Shown here piece by piece: positions 26,201 to 34,026 of a stretch of 47,634 nucleotides of DNA. The stretch is taken from the NCBI GenBank assembly GCA_046155895.1, contig JBJXFB010000061.1, positions 1-47,634 on the forward strand. Reading direction: 5' to 3'. This stretch comes from DASYPQ01 sp046155895. GTDB lineage: Bacteria > Planctomycetota > UBA1135 > GCA-002686595. The notes below the pieces were generated by a model. That model was not told where the DNA came from. It saw only the letters and a list, made by a program, of their open reading frames with translations, and searched no databases. Positions within the stretch are counted from its first letter, which is position 1. Each line of letters opens with the position of its first letter. The position numbers and the translations under genes are program-made.

Positions 26201-26881
26201 GAAGTGAGCGTGCGGCCTCCGCGGAGCAAGGACTCCGGGAAGAAGTGGGCTCCCGCCGAGCCGATCGTCGTGCGCGTGCGCGAAGGACGGGTCGAGCGGG
26301 GCTGCGTGCTCCGGCTTTCGCCACCCCTCACTCTCTCGGGGCTCGTTCGCAGCAGTTCCGGCCAGCCGCTCGAGGGAGCGCGAGTGCTCCTGCGACGTCA
26401 GGATCGCGGGGAGGCTCGACCCGAACGCTCGAGGACCGATGCCAACGGTCAGTTCGAGTTCGGCGGGCTCGCACCCGCCGTGTACCTCGCCTCGGCGAGC
26501 GCGAAGGATCATGCCGCGACCACCGTTCGGGACATCCGTGTCGAGGGCGACAACTCCAAGGTGGAGATCCAGCTGCAGCCCGGGGTCCTGGTGACCGTGC
26601 GCGTATTCGGGAACGACGGCCGCCCGCTGGCCGGGGCGCGAGCGACGCTCTTCCGCGGTGATTCGGAGAATCCGATGGACGCAGCGGATGCGGACAGGGT
26701 GCTCGAGGGTCTCTTCAAGGGCGAAGGGGCCTCCGACCTGGAGGGGAAGATCGAGATGGGTCGCTTCCTTCCCGGCGAATACCGCCTGGAGGTACAGCGC
26801 GGAGCCTCCACGGTGACGCGGCCCAAGGTGAGGATCGGCGGGGATCAGGGCGAGACCGAGCTGCGCGCCGACCTGCCGTGA
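23270..26881 (+). CDS. Large surface protein with about 11 carboxypeptidase-regulatory-like repeats
   Basis: 1203 residues from GTG 23270 (GTG 23279 is an alternative; GGGGTAGGA lies upstream). An N-terminal membrane anchor (SILLLVLLAGLILVGLFAFL, about residues 19-38) is followed by beta-sandwich repeats. Each starts with a G-x-V-x-G-x-V-x-D core: LEGRVVDRTSGAGVAGVRVA, VAGRVIAPDGQPAASARVFL, IRGRTVDPAGHPIAGVQVRW, VRGIVVDEEERPVAGARVIS, VEGNVTDRYGRPVAGDVVVA, LSGLVRSSSGQPLEGARVLL and others. Most end with F-x-F-x-G-V/L-x-P-G-x-Y/W-x-L. Such domains are structural or carbohydrate-binding stalks. No enzyme domain is present. It is probably anchored in the cytoplasmic membrane with the body outside. 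Confidence 0.88.
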   Translation: MRAVTLETGGGSAGSASRSILLLVLLAGLILVGLFAFLKDAPPTPAAAAVPGRIEGSTQTPEVALSGSPEAPRSSMDTNVPGSASGPLGVRLAGSGRLEGRVVDRTSGAGVAGVRVALTPLPPAATTLVERILRLMNLGTEIPERVTPVAAVLSGEGGSFAFAGVRPGTWFLEARGPFHAPESAVRARVAASGSGGPLDVHVLHGGRVAGRVIAPDGQPAASARVFLMGGPGRFLEDAASGDLRLFEADCDAQGAFAFDGVPPGGAYDLSASDDRFAVSHLLDVLVVAGRETSVELQARAGGTILGRVLGSRGNEPPEPLAGAHVAAVPRGLRDLLLVGDVIAATHCQTGPDGSFTMHHVPPGEVDLAAVAPGHIPGLGSRVAVADLGTVTSEDILLAPGTMIRGRTVDPAGHPIAGVQVRWQPLRGVGGLTDEFNFAQYLTQAIPGFVFPVTDSDGRFEAGPMSGSPPHPLDFIKLGWKEHREEVDAERVKSEITVVLHRGGSVEGIVVDAGTSEPVNSFTVSTDGMLDTQSGVPGRWNPFTGGQLFEDEEGRFRLESVEVGKSSLQVDSPGYAQAEIEVEVVEGETTRDVRIELHPGGVVRGIVVDEEERPVAGARVISMPEKAKESSGRERRGPGSMMADLDSMPSSLMGYAAGLGLLAHRQAVSDAGGRFELQGVEAGELHLRAFHREQAWGTSPKITLLAGGTVEGVRVEMHLGGGVEGNVTDRYGRPVAGDVVVALAPMAFGGMGNQGAMGALYQGFTDAKGAYKISHMAAGSYFLVVTRGDEALNPMSFLGRLNFDMVTILEGQMVKYDLVDTTSSGCRVTGVVLDSGRPVDEGMLQALGFEGGGALGIDMKMARLAGDGSFEFPGLAPGRWQLTLQDTEGPDVRMELDVPDQPEYRVDLSLPDGGLEGSVIDGATGEAVAEATVTVRPLNAPKLKGLLSLAMRGETGNSRAQTNEQGQFQFGRLCEAEYEVSVRPPRSKDSGKKWAPAEPIVVRVREGRVERGCVLRLSPPLTLSGLVRSSSGQPLEGARVLLRRQDRGEARPERSRTDANGQFEFGGLAPAVYLASASAKDHAATTVRDIRVEGDNSKVEIQLQPGVLVTVRVFGNDGRPLAGARATLFRGDSENPMDAADADRVLEGLFKGEGASDLEGKIEMGRFLPGEYRLEVQRGASTVTRPKVRIGGDQGETELRADLP

Positions 26882-26971
26882 CGGCGATCGCGTGCGCGAC
26901 CCGGCGGATCGGATCGCCGAATCGCACGACCCTGCCCGAAGCTCCCTCGTCAGCCCGGTAGACTCGTCGCC

Positions 26972-28018
26972 ATGCTGCCTGTCGTGGCGTTCGCACTGGT
27001 TCCGCTCACCCTGTCGGTCGGGGAGTCCTTGGTGGTCCGACCGATGTACCTCGGCGAGAAGCCGCCGCAGGTGCGATCCGCCCGGCACATCCTCCTGCGG
27101 AGCGCGGAGCACGGCGGCGTCTCGGACAACCGTGCGCGTTCCCGCGACGAGGTGATGGCGCTGGCTCGCTCGCTCGTGGAGCGATCACGAGCCGGTTCGG
27201 ACTTCGCGAAGCTGGCCTCCGAGCACTCGGAGGATCCCGACGCAGCGACCGGAGCCGTGCTCGGCACGTTCGCGCCCGGCATGTTGTCGCCGCATCTCGA
27301 TGCGTTCCTCTTCTCGGCTGACCTCGGCAGCGTCAGCGAGCCGATCGGCGACGACAAGGGATTCCACATCCTTCAACGGATCGAATCGCACGCGGCGGTG
27401 CGTCAGATCCTCCTGAGCGGCCCGGAAGTGGAGGTTCGGGCCCGATGGGCGGAAATCGCCGGCAAGCTGCGCGAGGGCGCAGATTTCTCCGAACTCGCGC
27501 GGACCCGATCCGACGATCGCGAGACGGCCGCACGCGGCGGACAGTTCGCCATCTACGAACGAGGCCCGGCCGACGCCCTGCTCAAGTCGGCGGCCTTCGG
27601 CCTGCGGATGGGGGAGATTTCCGAGCCGATCCAGTCCCCGTTCGGATGGCACGTCCTCCAGCGGATTCCGCTCGACGAGATGGATCCGAGTCTCGCCGAG
27701 CCCAGCTTCGTGCGTCTGCGCGGGATCCTCCTGCGCGTCGACGGAACATCGCCTCAAGGCCGGGATCGTGTTCGGACCCTGGATCTCGCCGACCGCCTGC
27801 ACCAGCGATTGCGAGCGGGCGAAGACATGCGGGAACTCGCGCGGGAGTTCGACGAGGACGTCGGCGGGAAGGAGCGGGAAGGGGATCTGGGCTGGGTGTT
27901 CCGCAACCAGCCTGGATTGCCCAGGGAGCTGAAGCGGGCTTGTCTCCTTCGGATCGGTGATGTCGCGGAGCCACAGCGCACTGCCGCAGGCTACCTCGTG
28001 GTCCGGCGCGAACGGTGA
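26972..28018 (+). CDS. Exported PpiC/parvulin-type peptidyl-prolyl isomerase with three parvulin-like domains
   Basis: 348 residues from ATG 26972. The signal-like N-terminus is MLPVVAFALVPLTLSVG. Domain 1: SARHILLRS, FAKLASEHSEDPDAATGAVL and EPIGDDKGFHILQRIES. Domain 2: AVRQILLSG, DFSELARTRSDDRETAARGG and EPIQSPFGWHVLQRI. Domain 3, more divergent: VRLRGILLRVDG, DMRELAREFDEDVGGKEREG and AEPQRTAAGYLVVRRER. Domains 1 and 2 keep the F/W-H-I/V-L motif; domain 3 has G-Y-L-V in its place and may be inactive. It probably helps fold exported proteins. The last bases overlap the next start (GTGA). Confidence 0.88.
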   Translation: MLPVVAFALVPLTLSVGESLVVRPMYLGEKPPQVRSARHILLRSAEHGGVSDNRARSRDEVMALARSLVERSRAGSDFAKLASEHSEDPDAATGAVLGTFAPGMLSPHLDAFLFSADLGSVSEPIGDDKGFHILQRIESHAAVRQILLSGPEVEVRARWAEIAGKLREGADFSELARTRSDDRETAARGGQFAIYERGPADALLKSAAFGLRMGEISEPIQSPFGWHVLQRIPLDEMDPSLAEPSFVRLRGILLRVDGTSPQGRDRVRTLDLADRLHQRLRAGEDMRELAREFDEDVGGKEREGDLGWVFRNQPGLPRELKRACLLRIGDVAEPQRTAAGYLVVRRER

Positions 28019-28806
28019 CTTCGCAGCCGGCACGCGCCCGCCGCATCGCCGTCCTGATCCCCGCGCTCGACGAGGAGAAGGCGCTGCCCCTCGTTCTCTC
28101 CGAGATCCCGCCGGGACTCGTCGATCTCGTCGTCGTCGTCGACAATGGATCGCGAGACCGCACCGCCGCCGTCGCTCGCGAAGGGGGGGCGCTCGTGGTC
28201 CGGGAAGAACGCCGGGGCTACGGCCAGGCCTGCCTTGCCGGTCTCGAGGTCCTCCTCGAGGGTGCGCAGGGGGTCGAGCCGCTCGGCGGGGAGGACGTGA
28301 TCGTGTTCCTGGACGCGGACTACTCGGATCATCCCGAAGAGATGAGCGATCTGGTCGGTCCCTTGCTCTCGGGCGGGACAGACCTCGTCCTGGGATCCCG
28401 GATGATGAATGAGGCCAGCCGGAAGGCGCTGCTTCCCCAGGCCAGGGTGGGCAACCGTCTCGCCAGCATCCTCATCCGGATCCTCTTCGGGGTCCGGTAC
28501 ACCGACCTCGGACCATTCCGCGCGATCCGGGTCGATGCGCTGCGGCACTTGAAGATGGCGGACCGGGACTTCGGCTGGACCGTCGAGATGCAGCTCAAGG
28601 CGGCGGTAGCGGGATTGCACGTCCGCGAGATGCCGGTGCGCTATCGATCGCGAATCGGCAAGAGCAAGATCACGGGCACTCTGGCAGGCACGGTCAGGGC
28701 TTCGCAGAAGATCCTGGCCTGGATCATCGGCTGGCGCCTCGCGCTGCTGTTCACCGCCCGGAGAATCCCCAGGTTCCGCGAATCCGGGCGTATCGCACGC
28801 CGATGA
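28015..28806 (+). CDS. Glycosyltransferase family 2 (polyprenyl-phosphate sugar transferase-like)
   Basis: 263 residues. The GTG start (28015) overlaps the stop of the parvulin gene. The GT-A fold begins RRIAVLIPALDEEKALPLVL. VVVVDNGSRDRTAAVA binds the nucleotide, and VIVFLDADYSDHPEEM supplies the D-x-D metal site. DLVLGSRM and FGVRYTDLGPFRAIR are typical of dolichol-phosphate-mannose-synthase-like enzymes. The tail has one amphipathic segment (KILAWIIGWRLALLFTARR) and no C-terminal membrane domain. It probably transfers a sugar to a polyprenyl phosphate in the cytoplasm. The 3' end overlaps the convergent lipoprotein gene by 56 bases. Confidence 0.9.
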   Translation: MTSQPARARRIAVLIPALDEEKALPLVLSEIPPGLVDLVVVVDNGSRDRTAAVAREGGALVVREERRGYGQACLAGLEVLLEGAQGVEPLGGEDVIVFLDADYSDHPEEMSDLVGPLLSGGTDLVLGSRMMNEASRKALLPQARVGNRLASILIRILFGVRYTDLGPFRAIRVDALRHLKMADRDFGWTVEMQLKAAVAGLHVREMPVRYRSRIGKSKITGTLAGTVRASQKILAWIIGWRLALLFTARRIPRFRESGRIARR

Positions 28807-29098
28807 TGTCGAGCAGGAAGTCGAGCGGGCCGAAATAGGGGAACACGGACGACTCCACGATCTCCATGTTCGCAAGGTTCGCGTCGGAGGCGTTCTCTCG
28901 CGCGATCAGCATCGCTCCCTTCGGGAGGTCCGAGGCCAGGATCGTCAGCGCGACGCCGTAGGAGGTGAAGGTCCCCGAGGTTTCGGTCGTACGTTCGAAC
29001 GAGACTCCCGCGCAACCCGCCAGTGTCGCCGCGAGGACCCAGCTCCCGAGCAGGCGCCGTGCTGACGCGGAGGGATCGGCTCGCATGCGCTGGAACAT
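28751..29098 (-). CDS. Small lipoprotein, unknown function
   Basis: 115 residues from ATG 29098; a second ATG at 29086 also fits. The signal peptide ends in the lipobox LAGC (LGSWVLAATLAGCAGVSF), so it is a predicted lipoprotein. The mature part reads TSYGVALTILASDLPKGAML, then IARENASDANLANM, and ends IIGVRYARIRGTWGF. I have the impression that related small lipoproteins occur in planctomycetes, but no function is known. The frame stays open upstream only as a shadow of galK. The 3' end overlaps the glycosyltransferase gene on the other strand by 56 bases. Confidence 0.72.
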   Translation of the reverse strand: MFQRMRADPSASARRLLGSWVLAATLAGCAGVSFERTTETSGTFTSYGVALTILASDLPKGAMLIARENASDANLANMEIVESSVFPYFGPLDFLLDIIGVRYARIRGTWGFSGR

Positions 29099-29188
29099 AA
29101 CGGAACGGACAGGAGGGCGGAAGCTGGAGGCTCCGACTATGCTGGCGTCCGCGGAGCGAGTCGACAGGGATCCAGGACGACACACGGC

Positions 29189-30469
29189 ATGGAATCCGGG
29201 ATCGGCAGCTCGAGAGGGGGTGACGGCACGCGCGAGCGACCGGAGAAGTGGACGGTCGAGTTCGCCCAGCATGCCATCGAGTTCGGCGCGCGCTTCGGAC
29301 CGGGCCAGCCTCCTCGGATCTTCTTCTCCCCGGGCCGGGTGAACCTGATGGGTGCCCACCTGGACTACAACGGGGGTCCGGTGATGCCGACCGCCATCGA
29401 CCGCGGGACCTTCATCGCGCTCCGCGCGAGAAGGGATCGCCGGCTTCGATTGGCTTCGACCTTCGAGCCTGTCGGCCTGGAGACGGACCTGTCGGCACTC
29501 CGGGCCCAACGGTCCGGTCGTTGGATCGACTACCCGCTGGGCGTCGTTCTCGAGGTGCTCGAACTGGCACGGCACCGTGGCTGGATGCAAGACCTGTTCG
29601 GCCTCGAGGTCTTGTACGGAGGCAATCTCGCGGTGGGCGCCGGGCTCTCCTCTTCGGCCTCGATCTGCGTGGGAACGGCCTTCGCGCTCGCAGCGGCGTG
29701 GGAGCTGCCGCTCGACCGCATGGACATCGTTCACGCTGCGCTGAGAGCCGAACGGGAGTTCGTCGGAGTCCGTTGCGGGATCATGGATCCCTATGCCATC
29801 GGGCTCGCGCGCGAGGATCGGCTCCTGTGGCTCGACTGCAAGGATGCGACGAACGAGTACATCCCGTTGGGCGACGGGGACCTGTCGATCGCCGTCGCGG
29901 ACACGCACGTACGGCGGGAACTGGCGCACGTGGCATTCAATGAGCGCGTGGAGCAGTGTCGACGCGCCTTCGAAGGTCTGCGTACGCGTCAACCCGAAGC
30001 GACGTGCCTGCGGGACATCCGTCTCGATACGCTCCGAATCGCCCGCGGGGAGATCGATCCGGTCGCGGCGAAGCGCGCGGAGCACGTGATCCGCGAGGTC
30101 GAGCGCACGTTCGCGGCTCGCCAAGCCCTGATGACCGGGGACTCACGAGGCTTCGGCCGACACATGTTCAGCGCGCACGAATCCCTCCGTGACCTGTTCG
30201 AGGTCTCCGTCGACGAGCTCGATCGGATCGTCGAGAGCGCGGCACTCTGCGAAGGAGTCCTGGGCGCACGCCTGACCGGTGCTGGATTCGGCGGCTGCGC
30301 GGTCATCCTGCTCGAGACCGAGGCCAGCTCGAGTGTGAGGGATCGAGTCGTCTTCGATTTCGAGCGCCGTTTCGGGCGCAAGCCCTCGATCGAGATCTTC
30401 GGAAGCGACGCGGGCCCGCGAGAACTCGCGAGCCCGCTCGCCATTCGTAGCGTCGACCCGATCCGCTAG
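29189..30469 (+). CDS. galK: Galactokinase-like GHMP kinase
   Basis: 426 residues from ATG 29189. It carries the three GHMP/galactokinase signatures: the N-terminal PGRVNLMGAHLDYNGGPVMP (galactokinases usually read PGRVNLIGEHTDYNGG), the ATP-binding GAGLSSSASICVGTA, and the C-terminal RLTGAGFGGCAVILLE. FVGVRCGIMDPYAI and LWLDCKDATNEYIPL match the sugar-site region. It should phosphorylate galactose or a related sugar at C1 in the cytoplasm. Met and Ala replace Ile and Glu in the first motif (LMGAH for LIGEH), so the sugar may not be galactose itself. The length is slightly above the usual 380-400. No Leloir pathway neighbours are present. It overlaps the convergent gene by 4 bases. Confidence 0.88.
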   Translation: MESGIGSSRGGDGTRERPEKWTVEFAQHAIEFGARFGPGQPPRIFFSPGRVNLMGAHLDYNGGPVMPTAIDRGTFIALRARRDRRLRLASTFEPVGLETDLSALRAQRSGRWIDYPLGVVLEVLELARHRGWMQDLFGLEVLYGGNLAVGAGLSSSASICVGTAFALAAAWELPLDRMDIVHAALRAEREFVGVRCGIMDPYAIGLAREDRLLWLDCKDATNEYIPLGDGDLSIAVADTHVRRELAHVAFNERVEQCRRAFEGLRTRQPEATCLRDIRLDTLRIARGEIDPVAAKRAEHVIREVERTFAARQALMTGDSRGFGRHMFSAHESLRDLFEVSVDELDRIVESAALCEGVLGARLTGAGFGGCAVILLETEASSSVRDRVVFDFERRFGRKPSIEIFGSDAGPRELASPLAIRSVDPIR

Positions 30470-32604
30470 CGCGGGCTCGAGCCTGAGTCCTCGCCGCGGC
30501 GGAGGATCCGGGCCCGATCCAGGAGGACCTTGCCCGCCCCGGACTCTCGGATCGCGACGCTGAACGGACTCTGGAGGAGGTCGGCGGCCTGGGCAGGGTG
30601 CCCGCCGAAGAGGTAGTTCGCGCTCAGCAGCAAGCGGGCGTCGTCGTCGAGGAAGTGATCCCCGAGGTAGCTCTCGAGAATCTGGACCTGTCGGTCGAAT
30701 TCGCCCGGATCCGCATAGAACTTGTGCTTGTCGACGATCGAATCGATCACCGTCGGATCGAGCTCGAGGGCGCGGCGCAGCGAGTACGCAGCGTAGTGGT
30801 AGTCACCCGTAGCGAAGAGCGCATCCGAGAGGATCAAGTGGAGCACGCCCTGCTCGGGTTCGAGCTCGACGGCCTTCGCGTAATAGTGGACCGCTTCGCT
30901 GTACCGGCCCTCCCAGAATGCCTGATCGCCGAGATTCAGGAACTGGCTGGAGGAGCCCAGTCTCGGGCGGTTCTCTCCGCCGGCCTCGTATCCAGCGACC
31001 TGAATCGAGCCTTCGCCTTGGGCAACCGGGAGTCCCGGATCCACGTAGCTCGGTTCGTAGCTCGGTTCCGCGAGAGACACCTCCACTGCGGGAGGCGGAT
31101 CATACGAATCGTAGATCACCGTCGAGTAGTAGACAGGGTAGGGGGCGTAGTAGGAGGGGTAGTAGCGGTAGCTAGGCCACCCGGAGTACCAGAACCCGAA
31201 CCAGTCGGAGCAGTACCCGAATCCCCAGCCGTATCCCCACCACGGACTGCACCACGTCGACCACCACCACGACCAACCCGGCGAACACCACCAATTCCAG
31301 ACCGGAGCGCAGGGGTTCGAATTGAAGGGATCCGCGAAGCAGCTGGTCGTGTTGAATCCCGTTCCGATTCCTACGCCGACGCCCACGGCAGTCCGCGTCG
31401 CGATGTCGGTGGCGGCAGAGGCGAACTTGCCGTTCTTCAGGATCTCGCGACCGGCCTTGGGGTCGCTGCTCACCTTGTCCGCGAGCCGCTTGCGTCCCTG
31501 GGCCTCCTTCGCGGCGGAGCGGCCGCTGGAATTCGCATCGGGCGACGGAGTCTTGCGCGTTCCTGATCCCGCGGAGTCCTTCCCGCGCGGACTAGCCTGA
31601 TCCGTGCGTCCGACAGAACCTAGCGGCTTCGTCGGGGGCGAGGCCTCGCGTCGGCCCGCGCCGCGAAGTTTGGACAGATCCGAGCCGGCTGCCCCAGGGT
31701 TCTTGCCCTGACTGGTCCTGGGGATCGTCGAACGGCCCGGGTCGCTGTAACGGTCCAGGATCGCGCCACGTTCGATGGGTCGTGAGGGCACGCGAACCTG
31801 ACCCGCCGGGAAGCTCTTGCCCGGGCCCGGGTCGCCAGCACGCTCGGGGCGGGCGGCGCGGTCGAGTTTCCCCGCGGTCCGCGAGGCGGCCGGCGCGGAC
31901 CGGGTGGCTGAAGGAGATCCGGAGAGCACGGGGATCGGCGCGCGACGAGCGCGGCCCCAGGCTGAAAAATCGGGGGAGGAAGGCGCCGTCGTTTCCCTCG
32001 AGATCTCGCCAAACCCAACAGCGGAGTCGGTCGTTCGTCCTCGAGCCGGCCCGATCGTTCCGGTGTCGTAGACGCGGGTCGAAGGGCGCATCGGACCGCT
32101 TCCGCTCCCTGAAGACTTGCCCGCCTGCGAGGGAGCGGACCGGATGACGGGTCCGCTCTGGGGAACCCGCGCCGACGGCGCTCGGTCGGGTGACGAGAAG
32201 GACGGAGTCGCGGCACGCGTCGGCTGTGGAGAGGCGCTCCGTACTCTGGCCGAGGAAGACGAACGTGACGGACTCGGAGCGGAGTAGCGCGGACCGGCTG
32301 AAGGCGCGCTGGCGCGCGGAGACGGTGATACGGATCTCGGAGATGCCGAAGGAGACGGGGCGCGCGAAGCTCCTCCCGAGGATCGCGCACCCGAGGAGAT
32401 CGAAGGGGCGCTACGCGCGCCCGAGCTTCCCGAGACCGATCGTCCGGCCGAGCTGGAGGGTGCTGACCTTCCGCCTCCCCCGCCACCACCACCTCGGGAC
32501 CCCGAGCCGCTGGATCCCTTTTGAGCCTCGGCGATCGGCGCGAACAGGACGGCCGAGCTCAAGGCGGCCAGGAAGAACATGTGGAGGAGCCTGGGTTGGG
32601 TCAT
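30466..32604 (-). CDS. Exported low-complexity protein with aromatic-rich core and TPR tail
   Basis: 712 residues from ATG 32604. The signal peptide is HMFFLAALSSAVLFAPIAEA. Residues about 29-360 are low-complexity Ser/Gly/Arg/Pro, including a run of eight glycines. A short Ala/Gly stretch (TAVGVGVGIGTGFN) follows, then a Trp/Tyr-rich block at about 430-490 (WNWWCSPGWSWWWSTWCSPW, SYRYYPSYYAPYPVYYS). The last 165 residues contain TPR-like helices (LGDQAFWEGRYSEAVHYYAK, GDYHYAAYSLRRALELDP). It is likely exported and cell-envelope-associated. The basic Ser/Arg tract could bind polyanions (inference). Family not recognised. Confidence 0.78.
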   Translation of the reverse strand: MTQPRLLHMFFLAALSSAVLFAPIAEAQKGSSGSGSRGGGGGGGGRSAPSSSAGRSVSGSSGARSAPSISSGARSSGGASRAPSPSASPRSVSPSPRASAPSAGPRYSAPSPSRSSSSARVRSASPQPTRAATPSFSSPDRAPSARVPQSGPVIRSAPSQAGKSSGSGSGPMRPSTRVYDTGTIGPARGRTTDSAVGFGEISRETTAPSSPDFSAWGRARRAPIPVLSGSPSATRSAPAASRTAGKLDRAARPERAGDPGPGKSFPAGQVRVPSRPIERGAILDRYSDPGRSTIPRTSQGKNPGAAGSDLSKLRGAGRREASPPTKPLGSVGRTDQASPRGKDSAGSGTRKTPSPDANSSGRSAAKEAQGRKRLADKVSSDPKAGREILKNGKFASAATDIATRTAVGVGVGIGTGFNTTSCFADPFNSNPCAPVWNWWCSPGWSWWWSTWCSPWWGYGWGFGYCSDWFGFWYSGWPSYRYYPSYYAPYPVYYSTVIYDSYDPPPAVEVSLAEPSYEPSYVDPGLPVAQGEGSIQVAGYEAGGENRPRLGSSSQFLNLGDQAFWEGRYSEAVHYYAKAVELEPEQGVLHLILSDALFATGDYHYAAYSLRRALELDPTVIDSIVDKHKFYADPGEFDRQVQILESYLGDHFLDDDARLLLSANYLFGGHPAQAADLLQSPFSVAIRESGAGKVLLDRARILRRGEDSGSSPR

Positions 32605-32802
32605 GGTCTGTGCCTCCTGGGGAAGGTAGGCCGCGCCGATGGCAAAAGGGATGCCCTCATTTTCGCGCGTTCTGCGTCCAAGGAATGCGGAATCTGGTGG
32701 AAGGGTGTCCCTCTCGGAGGTCTGGGGCGCTCTCCACCGGCTCCGCGGCCGGATCTCGACCTGCTTCTCCCCCCGAGGCGGCTCCTGGAGGGTTCCAAGG
32801 GG

Positions 32803-34026
32803 CTACCGAGCCGGATCGAAGGGAAGGACCAGGACCACCCGTCGGTTCGCCTCGCCCTTCCGGTCGACGCGGACGTAAGGCCGGCCCGGGACCGAGCCCT
32901 TGGGCAGCCCGCGGCGGAGCTCGGCGATCCTGTTGCCGTCGACGCGCTCGAGCCCCTCGATCGCGACTGCAAGACCTCGGCGCGCCGCCTCCTTGGAGAA
33001 CCCTTCGGGGGGCTTCTCCGGCATCGTCATGAGGCGGAGGACCGCCGCGACGGGCTTTCCGTCGTCGGAGGTCTCGAGAGTAGCGATCTCCTCGAGAAGC
33101 AACCCTCCTTCATCGAGTCGCCCCTCGTGCGTGGTTCTCAGCTCCTCCAACACGCGCAGCGCGGACTCCCATGTGGCTCCGGCCGCGAGGCTCGCACGCA
33201 GCACACAGATTTCGGGCACTTCGAGAGTCCGGATGCCGCCCCCGACAGGCCGGGCCGTGCTGCCTTCCCGGAGATCCGGGGGTAGGAAGAAGGAGTCGAC
33301 GAACAGGGCGGACGTATCGACGGTCTCCAAGGTCTCGGCCCAGACCCGCTCCTCCCCGCGCCAGTATTCCATGGCCGCCGGCCAGCTGCGGGAGGCGTTC
33401 TTGCGCCAGGTGATCCCTCGATAGCCCTCGGTCACGCGACCCGCTGCATCGATGCAGTCGATCGCGACGGGCTGGCCGCCCGCGACTGCCGACACGCGAG
33501 CACGCAGGGACCCGAGCGCGCCGAGATCGGTCGTCCTTTCGTCGCCGTCGCCCTTCCACTCGAAGCCGTCGGGGAAGAGCATCACGGCGAGGCGCAATCG
33601 CAGTTGCCGGAGCACGGCCGTCCGGGCATCTCCCTCGCACACCTCCGATCGACCCGTTCCATTCGGTATCCGGTAGACGGCATCCCCGTACTGGTACTGC
33701 AGCTCACGTACGAGCAATCCGTCGACTTGCGCGGACAACATCCAGCGCATCCGCTCCGGGAACGAGCAGGTCACCTTCAAGTCCCGCACGATCTCCGGGG
33801 AGGAAGCGAACCGAACCTTCGAGAGGCTGTCGAATCCCGCGATGCCCGCGACGGGGGCTCGAGGGCCGGGTTCTCCGCGCGACTCCCGCGATTTCTGCTC
33901 CTGGATCGGCGTGAATCCCTCCGGCAACCCGGCGAGGCCCTGGGACCCGGCCGGGAGCTGGGCCGGCGGAGCGGCGGCGAGGACCGCAGCGAAGGTCAAG
34001 GAAGCCGATGGGCCCATTCGCTCCAT
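32803..34026 (-). CDS. Exported protein of unknown function
   Basis: 407 residues from ATG 34026. The N-terminus MERMGPSASLTFAAVLAAA looks like a weak signal peptide. The mature chain has alternating strands without a domain I recognise (VRFASSPEIVRDLKVTCSFP, QYGDAVYRIPNGTGRSEVC, AAGRVTEGYRGITWRKN, VDTSALFVDSFFLPPDL). The C-terminus is helical and then ends VVLVLPFDPAR. It shares a 31-base overlap with the end of the upstream HEAT-repeat lipoprotein gene (33996-34026), so the two are probably co-translated and may work together in the envelope. Confidence 0.75.
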   Translation of the reverse strand: MERMGPSASLTFAAVLAAAPPAQLPAGSQGLAGLPEGFTPIQEQKSRESRGEPGPRAPVAGIAGFDSLSKVRFASSPEIVRDLKVTCSFPERMRWMLSAQVDGLLVRELQYQYGDAVYRIPNGTGRSEVCEGDARTAVLRQLRLRLAVMLFPDGFEWKGDGDERTTDLGALGSLRARVSAVAGGQPVAIDCIDAAGRVTEGYRGITWRKNASRSWPAAMEYWRGEERVWAETLETVDTSALFVDSFFLPPDLREGSTARPVGGGIRTLEVPEICVLRASLAAGATWESALRVLEELRTTHEGRLDEGGLLLEEIATLETSDDGKPVAAVLRLMTMPEKPPEGFSKEAARRGLAVAIEGLERVDGNRIAELRRGLPKGSVPGRPYVRVDRKGEANRRVVLVLPFDPAR

